This document shows, piece after piece, positions 1 through 6,032 of a stretch of 7,094 nucleotides of DNA (its first letter is position 1; each line of letters begins with the position of its first letter). The translations under genes and the position numbers were made by a program. The notes under the pieces were generated by a model. The model was not told where the DNA came from. It did no database searches and saw nothing but the letters and a program-made list of their open reading frames with translations. The stretch is from Candidatus Zhuqueibacterota bacterium 4484_87 (GTDB taxonomy: Bacteria > Zhuqueibacterota > Zhuqueibacteria > Thermofontimicrobiales > Thermofontimicrobiaceae), in NCBI GenBank assembly GCA_002085355.1, contig NATN01000147.1, forward strand, positions 1 to 7,094. The letters are read 5' to 3'.

Positions 1-2
1 CT

Positions 3-1595
3 CCGCAAAATGCCACATTCGATGTTGTGGGCGACATTGTTAACGACCAAGTCTGGTTTTCCCGCGATGTTCGCACCATCAAGGCGAACGTTTCCGTAAA
101 AAATGCGACCCTGACAATAGAAGCCGGAGCAACTATTTTATTTGAAGCCGGAGCCTCGCTCACCATCGGAGATAGCGCGAGAATCATTGCTGACGGCAGC
201 GACGAACCGATTGTTTTCACCGGCGCAGTAGAAGCGCCCGGATTCTGGAAATTCGTTCGCTTCTCGCCCGGGAGTTTAGCCGACAGCAGCCAACTCATCC
301 GTTGCCATTTTAAATTCGGCGGAGGCGATTCGCTTTTGGCGGCGACAATCATCTGTGACAACAGCGATCCGCTCATTTCCCACTGCACTATCATAGACGG
401 CGCCAGCAATGGCGTGATCTTTCTTGGTAATTGCCAGAATGCCTCTTTTTTTGAAAATACAATCAAAAATTGCCAGGGCGCTCCGGTCTTAATCGACGCA
501 GCAAATGTTGCAGCGCTGGGAACAAACTTTTACGCTGACAATACCGACAATGTCATTCGCATCGGCGATGGCCAAATCAGTAAAGATGTCGTCTGGTATC
601 CTCAGGATATTCCTTACTGCTGCTCACAGGGAATTGATTTAAAAAACGCCCACTTGACTTTGGCGCCGGGATCCACGCTACAATTTGAAGCCGGACAAAG
701 CTTCCGCGTGAGCGACTTTGCCAGCCTTACAGCAGATGGCAGTTCTGAAGAAATCACATTCACAGCGCGTGACAGTGCCGGTTGGCAGGGACTGATCATC
801 GAGGAAAATGCAAATGGCGCTGATATAAAAATTGCCCGGTGCACAATTGAAAAAGGCGGCACTGGTGAGGACTTTTCTGCTAATATTGTTGTTAAAAATA
901 ATGGCGCGGATATTTATAGCTGCAAAATATTGGATAGCCGCGGCTGTGGAATTTATTTCACAACAAAAAACTTTGCCGGAGAATTTGCCAATAATTTTTT
1001 CGATGGCAATCAATACGGTGCTATTTGCCTTCCGGCGACTGCAGTGGATAAATTATCGCCACAGGTTTACGGTACCGCAGGAAATAACAATATTATCGTC
1101 CGCGGCGGAACAATTGAGGGACTCATTCAGTCAAATTCCTACTGGGAAAATACAAATACGCAATACGAAATTGCCGGAGTTGTCCGCGTCGAAAATGCGA
1201 CCCTGACCATCGAAGCCGGGACAAATTTTCTCATGCGGCAGGACGCAGAATTTGACATCGGGAATCAGGGCGGACTCATCGCTGATGGAAGTCAGCAAAT
1301 AATTATTTTTTCCGGACAACAGCAGTCGCACGGCAGTTGGCGCCAAATTTATTTTTCTCCCAATGCGAATGCCACTAATTGCCAGTTGATCAATTGCCAT
1401 ATTTTGTACGGCGGCGCCAATCAAGTTCTGCCCGGAATGATTTACTGCGACCAAATTTCGCCGATTATCAGAAATTGTTACATTGGATTCAGCGCCACGT
1501 ATGGTATTTATTTGTACGGCTCTGTAACATTGCCGGAATTATCTACAAATCATTTTTCCCATAATATGTACGGAGACGTTTTTCCAGCACCATAA
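3..1595 (+). CDS. Right-handed parallel beta-helix repeat protein, 5'-truncated by the window edge
   Basis: The reading frame is open from base 3 to the TAA at 1593-1595. A GTG at 27 has no Shine-Dalgarno, and the codons before it already read as repeat sequence, so the true start lies outside the window. Residues are counted from the GTG at 27. Three long units are visible, each with an N-A-T/H-L-T-I/L-x-x-G strand (26-34, 207-215, 390-398), an A-D-G-S turn (55, 236, 419) and a following strand such as I-V-F-T or I-I-F-S. Short strands alternating with Asn/Gly/Asp turns are typical of parallel beta-helix (PbH1/NosD-like) surface or periplasmic proteins; this is family knowledge, as no signal peptide is visible. 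The last unit stops soon after Y-G-I-Y, with no C-terminal sorting domain or anchor. No catalytic residues are recognisable, so it could be a structural, adhesive or polysaccharide-binding protein. The fold call is fairly sure; the function is unknown. Confidence 0.85.
   Translation, partial: PQNATFDVVGDIVNDQVWFSRDVRTIKANVSVKNATLTIEAGATILFEAGASLTIGDSARIIADGSDEPIVFTGAVEAPGFWKFVRFSPGSLADSSQLIRCHFKFGGGDSLLAATIICDNSDPLISHCTIIDGASNGVIFLGNCQNASFFENTIKNCQGAPVLIDAANVAALGTNFYADNTDNVIRIGDGQISKDVVWYPQDIPYCCSQGIDLKNAHLTLAPGSTLQFEAGQSFRVSDFASLTADGSSEEITFTARDSAGWQGLIIEENANGADIKIARCTIEKGGTGEDFSANIVVKNNGADIYSCKILDSRGCGIYFTTKNFAGEFANNFFDGNQYGAICLPATAVDKLSPQVYGTAGNNNIIVRGGTIEGLIQSNSYWENTNTQYEIAGVVRVENATLTIEAGTNFLMRQDAEFDIGNQGGLIADGSQQIIIFSGQQQSHGSWRQIYFSPNANATNCQLINCHILYGGANQVLPGMIYCDQISPIIRNCYIGFSATYGIYLYGSVTLPELSTNHFSHNMYGDVFPAP
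27..1592 (+). repeat. Three tandem protein repeat units of about 180 residues in the beta-helix gene
   Basis: The units run approximately 27-563, 564-1100 and 1101-1592. Equivalent motifs recur at offsets of 179-185 residues: NATLTIEAG or NAHLTLAPG, then ADGS, then a Cys-containing strand set and a G-V/I-I/Y-x-(L/F) strand. The third unit lacks the last coils and ends the protein. DNA identity is mostly lost. The best direct match seen is 16 identical bases (aaaatgcgaccctgac) at 100-115 and 1192-1207. The units are therefore old duplications, not a recent DNA repeat. Confidence 0.8.
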
Positions 1596-1623
1596 TTCAC
1601 GTTTAAAAAATCGAAATCGTACC

Positions 1624-1642
1624 GGAGACTGAAGAGGAGATG
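1624..1642 (+). promoter_or_regulatory. Unusually placed ribosome binding site for the PAP2 gene
   Basis: A GAGGAG block directly abuts the ATG at 1640 with no spacer, which is too close for normal Shine-Dalgarno use. A second GGAG at 1624-1627 is 12 bases upstream of the ATG and is a more plausible site. An in-frame TAA at 1604-1606, with no ATG, GTG or TTG between it and 1640, makes 1640 the first possible start. A TTG at residue 13 is an alternative but would cut the hydrophilic N-terminus. Confidence 0.45.
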
Positions 1643-2563
1643 AAATCTGTTTTAGATCGCGTTTTTTCATTACGATTGGAAGAGTTAATCGCTATTTTGT
1701 TCTTTGTACCCATGGTATTTTTAACCACCCGGGCATATTACTTTTTTGCAGTCCAGGGAAAAGTGCCGCACCGCATTCAGGGTGACATGCATCGCATCTG
1801 GATCACGGTGTTGGTTTTTGTCCTTTTCCTGATGCTGGTGAAATACAAACCGGAGTGGCGTTTTTTTCGTGATTGGCTGCCTTTCGGCTTTTGTATAGCA
1901 ATATACACCAATTTGCACGATACCGTGCATTTTGCAAATGCCGCGGATGTGCAACATATTTTGATACAGATTGACCAGTGGATGTTTGGTGTGCAGCCGT
2001 GCGTCTGGGCTGAGCGCTTCATCCATCCGGTGTTGACAGATATTTTCATCCTCGCTTATGCAAACTATTTTGTCATCAACATCATTGTTGTGCTTGTGCT
2101 CTATTTACAAAAGCGCTATCAGCCGTTTCGCTACGTCATGTTGACAACAATTGTGACATACTACATCGCCTATTTTTTATTCATTATTTTTCCGGCTGCG
2201 CCGCCGCGCATCGTGCTCAAGCCGATGTTCACCGTTTCGCTCCACGGTCAACTCATGGAGCCGATTAAACATGCTATAGAAGTTTCAGCCCAGGACAGCC
2301 GCGGCGCATTTCCATCGCTGCATTGCGCAGTCAGTTTTGTGTCGTTGTTTTTTGCCTATCGCTACATCAAATGGCTTTTCTGGGTGTTGATTCCCATGGT
2401 TGCCATGCTGGTTATCTCAACTGTTTATCTGCGGCACCATTACGTGATCGACCTGATCGCCGGACTTGCGCTGGGTGCTTTCACCTTTTGGATTGGTCCG
2501 AAGCTGGAAAACTGGTGGAAAAATTTAAGTACGAAACACAGACAACAGGAAGAAAAAGCATAA
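1640..2563 (+). CDS. PAP2-superfamily membrane protein, inositolphosphotransferase (Aur1/Ipt1)-like
   Basis: A 307-residue integral membrane protein with about six to eight hydrophobic segments (roughly 15-34, 52-68, 77-92, 130-156, 164-187, 229-263 in one or two spans, 268-286). It shows the PAP2_3-type signatures: IDQWMFGVQP at 111-120, FPAAPPR at 184-190, FPSLHC at 224-229 with His228, and HHYVID at 266-271 with His267 and Asp271. His228 and His267-x3-Asp271 match the phosphatase/phosphotransferase catalytic histidines and aspartate. The Arg usual in the third motif of classical PAP2 phosphatases (S-R-x5-H-x3-D) is Thr261 here, as is common in the Aur1-like branch. Family members transfer or hydrolyse phospho-head groups on lipids such as inositol phosphorylceramide; the exact substrate cannot be read from sequence. 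The tail (291-307) is short, charged and probably cytoplasmic. It follows the beta-helix gene by 44 bp and may be co-transcribed. It could equally be a generic lipid phosphatase. Confidence 0.87.
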   Translation: MKSVLDRVFSLRLEELIAILFFVPMVFLTTRAYYFFAVQGKVPHRIQGDMHRIWITVLVFVLFLMLVKYKPEWRFFRDWLPFGFCIAIYTNLHDTVHFANAADVQHILIQIDQWMFGVQPCVWAERFIHPVLTDIFILAYANYFVINIIVVLVLYLQKRYQPFRYVMLTTIVTYYIAYFLFIIFPAAPPRIVLKPMFTVSLHGQLMEPIKHAIEVSAQDSRGAFPSLHCAVSFVSLFFAYRYIKWLFWVLIPMVAMLVISTVYLRHHYVIDLIAGLALGAFTFWIGPKLENWWKNLSTKHRQQEEKA

Positions 2564-2724
2564 TTTCGTGGCAAAATAGCTTTGCGGATTGATTCAATGT
2601 AAAAAATTCTTAAAAAATACAAGCTAAAGAAAAGCAAAGCACCAGGAAAAAAGTCATTCATTCTCAAATAGTAAAAAATTTGTATTTTCGTTTTCTGGCA
2701 GCAAATAAAGCAAAGGAATCATAG

Positions 2725-3969
2725 ATGGACATTTCAGACAGATTATCTGACCGAGCAAAAGACAAAAAACCATCGCCTATTCGTGAACTTTCCGGAAAAT
2801 ATCTTCCAATTGAAGGGTTGATTTCCCTCGGCGGTGGTTATCCGAATCCGGCGACATTTGTTTTTGAACAGTTGGAAATTGGATTCAAGGATGGTACGCA
2901 ATTTCAAATCACTGGCGGCGAACTCATCGGTGCGTCACAGTATGGGCCTTCGGATGCACAGCCGCTATTGAAAGAAAAATTGCTGGAGTGGCACAGTTTT
3001 AAAGATGGCATACAATTGCACAAAGATCAACTGGTCGTTTTGAACGGCAGCCAGGAAGGCTTGTTCATCATGGCGTATCTTTTCACAAATAGTGATGACA
3101 GCATCATTATCTCCGAACCCAGCTATCCGGGAACGCTTTCCGCATTTCAGTCTTTCTGCAAAAACTTTATTCCCATCCCCATCGATGCGGATGGTTTGCA
3201 GACAGATGTCATCGAAGAAAAACTGGAAAATATTGTCCTGACAGGTGAAAAACTCCCCAAGCTCATTTACACAAATCCCAACGGGCACAATCCGGGCGGC
3301 GTCACGTTGTCCCTTGACCGGCGAAAACACCTCATCGAAATTGCCAACAAATTTGATCTGCTCATTCTGGAAGATGATCCGTATCAATTGTTGAATCTCG
3401 ACAACGATAAAAGTCTGCCAACAGTGCAATCCCTGGACACAGAAGGAAGGGTCATCAGGCTTGACAGTTTCTCTAAAATATTCGCTCCCGGCCTTCGCAT
3501 CGGCTATGCAACAGGTCCCGCGGACATTGTGCGTCAGTTTGTCATGTTCAAACAATCGGCTAATTTGCACACCAGTAGTTTTATTCAAATTATTTTGCAG
3601 CGTTATCTGGAAAAATCCGGCTTTGATGGATTTCGCCAGACCATTAAAAAAAATTGTCTGCTTTATCGCCGCAACCGTGACGCCATGGTCGCAGCAGTAA
3701 AAAAATACCTGCCGTCAGAAGTCAAGTACAACGTACCATCATCCGGTATGTTTATCTGGTTTGAAATGCCCGAAAATTTCAATGCAGAAATAATGATAGA
3801 AAAATACGCTGAAGAAATGAAAGTCCTGCTTGTCCCCGGCAGTGCGTTTTCCGCCAGAGGACATTTGAAAAATTTTATGCGCGCCAGCTTTAGCATGGCA
3901 ACGCCGCAACAGATTGAAGAAGGAATCAAGCGGTTTGCTGAAATGATCAGACGGGAAATCGAATCATAG
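2725..3969 (+). CDS. PLP-dependent class I/II aminotransferase, 2-aminoadipate/kynurenine/aromatic type (AADAT/Aro8/LysN-like)
   Basis: A full-length 414-residue fold-type I aminotransferase. Visible motifs in order are SLGGGYPNP (34-42), YGPSDAQPLL (73-82), NGSQEGL (107-113), EPSYPGT (131-137), NPNGHNPGG (184-192), LEDDPY (215-220), DSFSK (247-251) and MRASFS (385-390). By comparison with the family, Lys251 forms the PLP Schiff base, Asp217 and Tyr220 hold the cofactor ring, Asn189 contacts its O3', and Arg386 binds the substrate carboxylate. The stretch around the Schiff-base lysine (GRVIRLDSFSK then GLRIG) strongly resembles human kynurenine/aminoadipate aminotransferase and yeast Aro8. 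There is no N-terminal GntR DNA-binding domain, so it is an enzyme and not a MocR regulator. Substrates are probably aromatic amino acids or 2-aminoadipate with 2-oxoglutarate; no lysine or aromatic pathway genes adjoin to decide. AAGGA at 2713-2717, seven bases before the ATG, supports the start. The gene lies 161 bp after the PAP2 gene and 58 bp before the next. Confidence 0.95.
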   Translation: MDISDRLSDRAKDKKPSPIRELSGKYLPIEGLISLGGGYPNPATFVFEQLEIGFKDGTQFQITGGELIGASQYGPSDAQPLLKEKLLEWHSFKDGIQLHKDQLVVLNGSQEGLFIMAYLFTNSDDSIIISEPSYPGTLSAFQSFCKNFIPIPIDADGLQTDVIEEKLENIVLTGEKLPKLIYTNPNGHNPGGVTLSLDRRKHLIEIANKFDLLILEDDPYQLLNLDNDKSLPTVQSLDTEGRVIRLDSFSKIFAPGLRIGYATGPADIVRQFVMFKQSANLHTSSFIQIILQRYLEKSGFDGFRQTIKKNCLLYRRNRDAMVAAVKKYLPSEVKYNVPSSGMFIWFEMPENFNAEIMIEKYAEEMKVLLVPGSAFSARGHLKNFMRASFSMATPQQIEEGIKRFAEMIRREIES

Positions 3970-4027
3970 CTTTCAAAAGACACTTGATTCGGTGATGTTA
4001 AAACAATAAGTCAATGAGGAATAAATT

Positions 4028-4537
4028 ATGCTTCAAGATACGGAAAATCCCTGGAAAATCTTTGCCAGTCAAATTAACGCCCAATATTCTATCAGCGAAG
4101 AAGGCACATCGCAGGTGATCGGAGAATATCGCGATTACAAATTTCAATTGAAAATCGTTTTCATTCAAGCTGCGCCGAAAGTCAATCTTTTTCTCACTCA
4201 TTTCGACTTGTTTTTGCATGAACCGACCGAACTGAAGCTGAAAATTTATCGCGAAGGCATCATTCAAAAACTGACAAAGCTATTTGGCACGAAAGATATT
4301 ATTTTCGGGGACAGGACATTTGACAAACGCTACATCATCGAAGGATCCCACGAGGACAAAATAAAAACGCTCATCACACCGAAAATTCGTGCGACGATCA
4401 TCGAATTGGGCGAAATTATGATCATTCTCGACGGCAAAAAATTCAGCTACGAACAATCGGGCAAAATTATCGATATTCAAAAATTGTATAAAGTTCTGGA
4501 CCTGCTGGTTGAACTGGCAAACGGTGTACAACAGTAA
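4028..4537 (+). CDS. Conserved-looking small soluble protein of unknown function
   Basis: A 169-residue protein that I do not recognise by name. GAGGA at 4016-4020, seven bases before the ATG, is a good ribosome binding site and supports both the start and the gene being real. No signal peptide or membrane segment is seen. The layout suggests an alpha/beta fold: a first helix with Trp9, amphipathic strands at about 28-60 (V-I-G-E-Y then K-F-Q-L-K-I-V-F), a basic helix near 74-87 ending in LFG, then the most distinctive part, GDRTFDKRYIIEG (94-106), and a C-terminal helix around 148-165. The G-D-x-x-F-D-x-x-Y/F-x-I/V-x-G pattern recalls a class of uncharacterised bacterial proteins in which this stretch is the conserved core; this is a resemblance from memory, not a family assignment. 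It lies 58 bp after the aminotransferase on the same strand, with no terminator between, so it is probably co-transcribed with it. Confidence 0.85.
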   Translation: MLQDTENPWKIFASQINAQYSISEEGTSQVIGEYRDYKFQLKIVFIQAAPKVNLFLTHFDLFLHEPTELKLKIYREGIIQKLTKLFGTKDIIFGDRTFDKRYIIEGSHEDKIKTLITPKIRATIIELGEIMIILDGKKFSYEQSGKIIDIQKLYKVLDLLVELANGVQQ

Positions 4538-4587
4538 AACTTATCAGAATGTTTATCATTATAAGCCGCGCATTCCACAAACAGACA

Positions 4588-4606
4588 ATTTTAAAGTCCT
4601 TAAAAT
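4588..4606. terminator. Weak AT-only inverted repeat between convergent genes
   Basis: ATTTTAA at 4588-4594 and TTAAAAT at 4600-4606 form a perfect 7-bp inverted repeat around a 5-base loop, in the 62-bp gap between the two converging transcription units. The right arm overlaps the stop codon of the - strand coiled-coil gene (4600-4602). The stem has no G-C pair, so it would be a poor intrinsic terminator. It is the only candidate symmetric element I see here; a Rho-type mechanism or read-through is just as likely. Confidence 0.2.
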
Positions 4607-5247
4607 AATTGATACACCAGAGAGATGATAGCTGCCAGCAGGGCTATGAGCGATAAAACAATGGAAATGGAGGAGCTTTTTTTCGAAGATGACTCTTCCT
4701 GTATTGTATCCAAAGATGCAATTTTTTCCTCAAGGCTCTCTACCTTCTGCTTCTGCTCTGCAATAATTTCCTTCACTGCCGATGCTTGCTGCCGTGAAAG
4801 ATCGATCAGCCGCTGAATTGCATCGCGCGGCACAATCTCAAAATCATCTTCTTCCAAAAGTTTGTTCTCTTTGATTTGAACAGAGTCGGTTTCCTTTGGG
4901 GACTCGACATCTTCAGGGATGTGTTTTATTTTTTCCTGAATCTCTTCAAATTTCCGGGCGATTTCCGCTGAAAAATTTTCATGCCGACGATCAATCTCCC
5001 GAACCGCCTGAGTCACGCGCTCTCCCAACATGCGAATGCCTTCAATTAACTCCTGGCGCAATTTATCAGGGGAAAATTTTTTTAACTCAGAAAAATGAGC
5101 AAGCTTATTCTCTAACGTACGAATTGCAGTTTGCTGCTCTTTTTGCATGGCCTCCATTTTTCTGATCTGATCCCGCAATTCGTGAATCAGTTCTTCAGAG
5201 CTTTGTTTCACAGCAAGAATTTCCTCTTCCTGACTGGAACGCGGCAT
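4600..5247 (-). CDS. Coiled-coil protein with a single C-terminal membrane anchor
   Basis: A 215-residue, highly charged protein. Heptad-like Glu/Lys/Leu-rich helices span about 5-56, 61-110 and 140-183, separated by KKFSP (56-60) and by an acidic, Pro-containing linker (111-139). A Ser/Lys stretch (186-194) leads into one hydrophobic segment at about 194-213, leaving only a couple of residues after it. With no N-terminal signal, this is the layout of a tail-anchored protein with its coiled-coil body in the cytoplasm (inference). AAAGGAG at 5253-5259, five bases before the ATG, is the strongest Shine-Dalgarno in the window and fixes the start. The gene begins 24 bp after the ribA stop and is the last of the apparent mutS2-ribA unit. 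No enzymatic motif is seen. Such proteins often act as scaffolds or tethers, but I cannot name a family, and coiled-coil composition makes remote similarity unreliable. Confidence 0.85.
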   Translation of the reverse strand: MPRSSQEEEILAVKQSSEELIHELRDQIRKMEAMQKEQQTAIRTLENKLAHFSELKKFSPDKLRQELIEGIRMLGERVTQAVREIDRRHENFSAEIARKFEEIQEKIKHIPEDVESPKETDSVQIKENKLLEEDDFEIVPRDAIQRLIDLSRQQASAVKEIIAEQKQKVESLEEKIASLDTIQEESSSKKSSSISIVLSLIALLAAIISLVYQLF

Positions 5248-5271
5248 AAATTCTCCTTTCTAACAATCGGG

Positions 5272-6015
5272 TCATTCCTCTTCATCCAGCAAATGACCGG
5301 CTTTCTTTTTTTTTGTTTCCAGATAATATTTGTTGAATCGGTTTGGCGTGACAATCACAGGTTCGCGGTCTACTACTTTAATACCATATTTTTCCAATCC
5401 TTCAATTTTTTTGGGATTATTAGTGTACAAGATGACTGATTTGATATTCAGCAAGCGAATCATGGCGGCAGCTATTTCATAATCGCGCATTTCGTCGGGG
5501 AAACCCATCGCCTGATTTGCCTCAATTGTGTCCAATCCCTGCTCCTGCAAATGATAGGCTCGAATTTTATTTGCCAGACCGATGCCTCTGCCCTCTTGTT
5601 TCAGATAAAGCAACGCTGCGCGCTCCATTGTTGAAAATTTCTTCAGCGCATATTCCAACTGTTCGCGGCAGTCGCAACGCAGCGAACCGAAAATGTCACC
5701 TGTTTGACACTGGGAATGAATGCGAACCGGTACTTCCTCAGCGCCGGCAAGTACACCGCGAGTGACTGCCAAATGTTCCTTCCCATCCCTATTATTCTGA
5801 AAAACGGAAATTTCAAATTCACCAAAAATGCTCGGCAAATAGGCTTTGGAAACCATGGCGATACACAGTGCATCATCAGCACAATATCCTCCCATGGCAG
5901 CACAATAATAAGCAGGAGAAATCAATTTACCTTCTTTCTCCAGTTTTTTTATCAATTCATTTCGTTCGCCAACAAATCGGCAGGAATGGTTCATCTTGAT
6001 TTTCTCTTCATCCAT
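5272..6015 (-). CDS. ribA: GTP cyclohydrolase II (riboflavin biosynthesis) with an N-terminal Cys-containing extension
   Basis: RibA opens the imidazole ring of GTP, releasing formate and pyrophosphate, to give the first pyrimidine intermediate of riboflavin synthesis in the cytosol. Residues are numbered from the ATG at 6015 (247 residues). The zinc site matches the family: Cys103 in HSQCQTGD and Cys114 and Cys116 in SLRCDC. Other signatures are QEGRGIGLANKIRAY (140-154), the D-T-I-E-A-N and G-F-P-D-E-x-R-D stretches (162-178), TNNPKK (198-203) and the AGHLL tail (239-243), all close to E. coli RibA. No RibB (DHBP synthase) domain is fused. The core aligns with E. coli RibA from about residue 55, so some 50 extra residues precede it, with Cys12, Cys38, Cys45 and Cys51. 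The frame stays open to an ATG at 6081, but that start would lie inside mutS2 and lacks a good Shine-Dalgarno. The 6015 start sits 17 bp after the mutS2 stop. Confidence 0.95.
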   Translation of the reverse strand: MDEEKIKMNHSCRFVGERNELIKKLEKEGKLISPAYYCAAMGGYCADDALCIAMVSKAYLPSIFGEFEISVFQNNRDGKEHLAVTRGVLAGAEEVPVRIHSQCQTGDIFGSLRCDCREQLEYALKKFSTMERAALLYLKQEGRGIGLANKIRAYHLQEQGLDTIEANQAMGFPDEMRDYEIAAAMIRLLNIKSVILYTNNPKKIEGLEKYGIKVVDREPVIVTPNRFNKYYLETKKKKAGHLLDEEE

Positions 6016-6028
6016 CAAAAGACTCTCC
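6013..6028 (-). promoter_or_regulatory. Ribosome binding site that decides the ribA start
   Basis: On the - strand, GGAG (6025-6028) lies nine bases before the ATG at 6013-6015 and just after the mutS2 TAG (6033-6035). The upstream in-frame ATG at 6081 would overlap mutS2 by 49 bases. A later ATG at 5992-5994 is preceded only by a weak AAGAGA. The 6015 start is therefore preferred, with the 5994 start as a fallback that keeps all four extension cysteines. Confidence 0.75.
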
Positions 6029-6032
6029 GTTT

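Noticed and set aside
27..29. GTG as the start codon of the beta-helix gene
   Set aside because: There is no Shine-Dalgarno before it, and the eight codons upstream are open and match the repeat-junction sequence, so the gene is cut by the window edge.
2571..2585. GCAAA-ATAGC-TTTGC hairpin after the PAP2 gene as a terminator
   Set aside because: The stem is only five bp and is followed by ggattgattc instead of a T run, so it does not fit an intrinsic terminator.
2589..2708. Possible sigma-70-type promoters for the aminotransferase (for example TTGATT at 2589 or TTGTAT at 2680)
   Set aside because: The -10 partners at suitable spacing are only generic A-rich sequence, so none stands out from the AT-rich background of this gap. 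A promoter in the 161-bp gap is likely, but I cannot place it.
2965..3588. A 207-residue open frame on the - strand inside the aminotransferase
   Set aside because: It is wholly antisense to a gene with every family motif in order, and its translation shows no recognisable domain. It is a codon-bias shadow.
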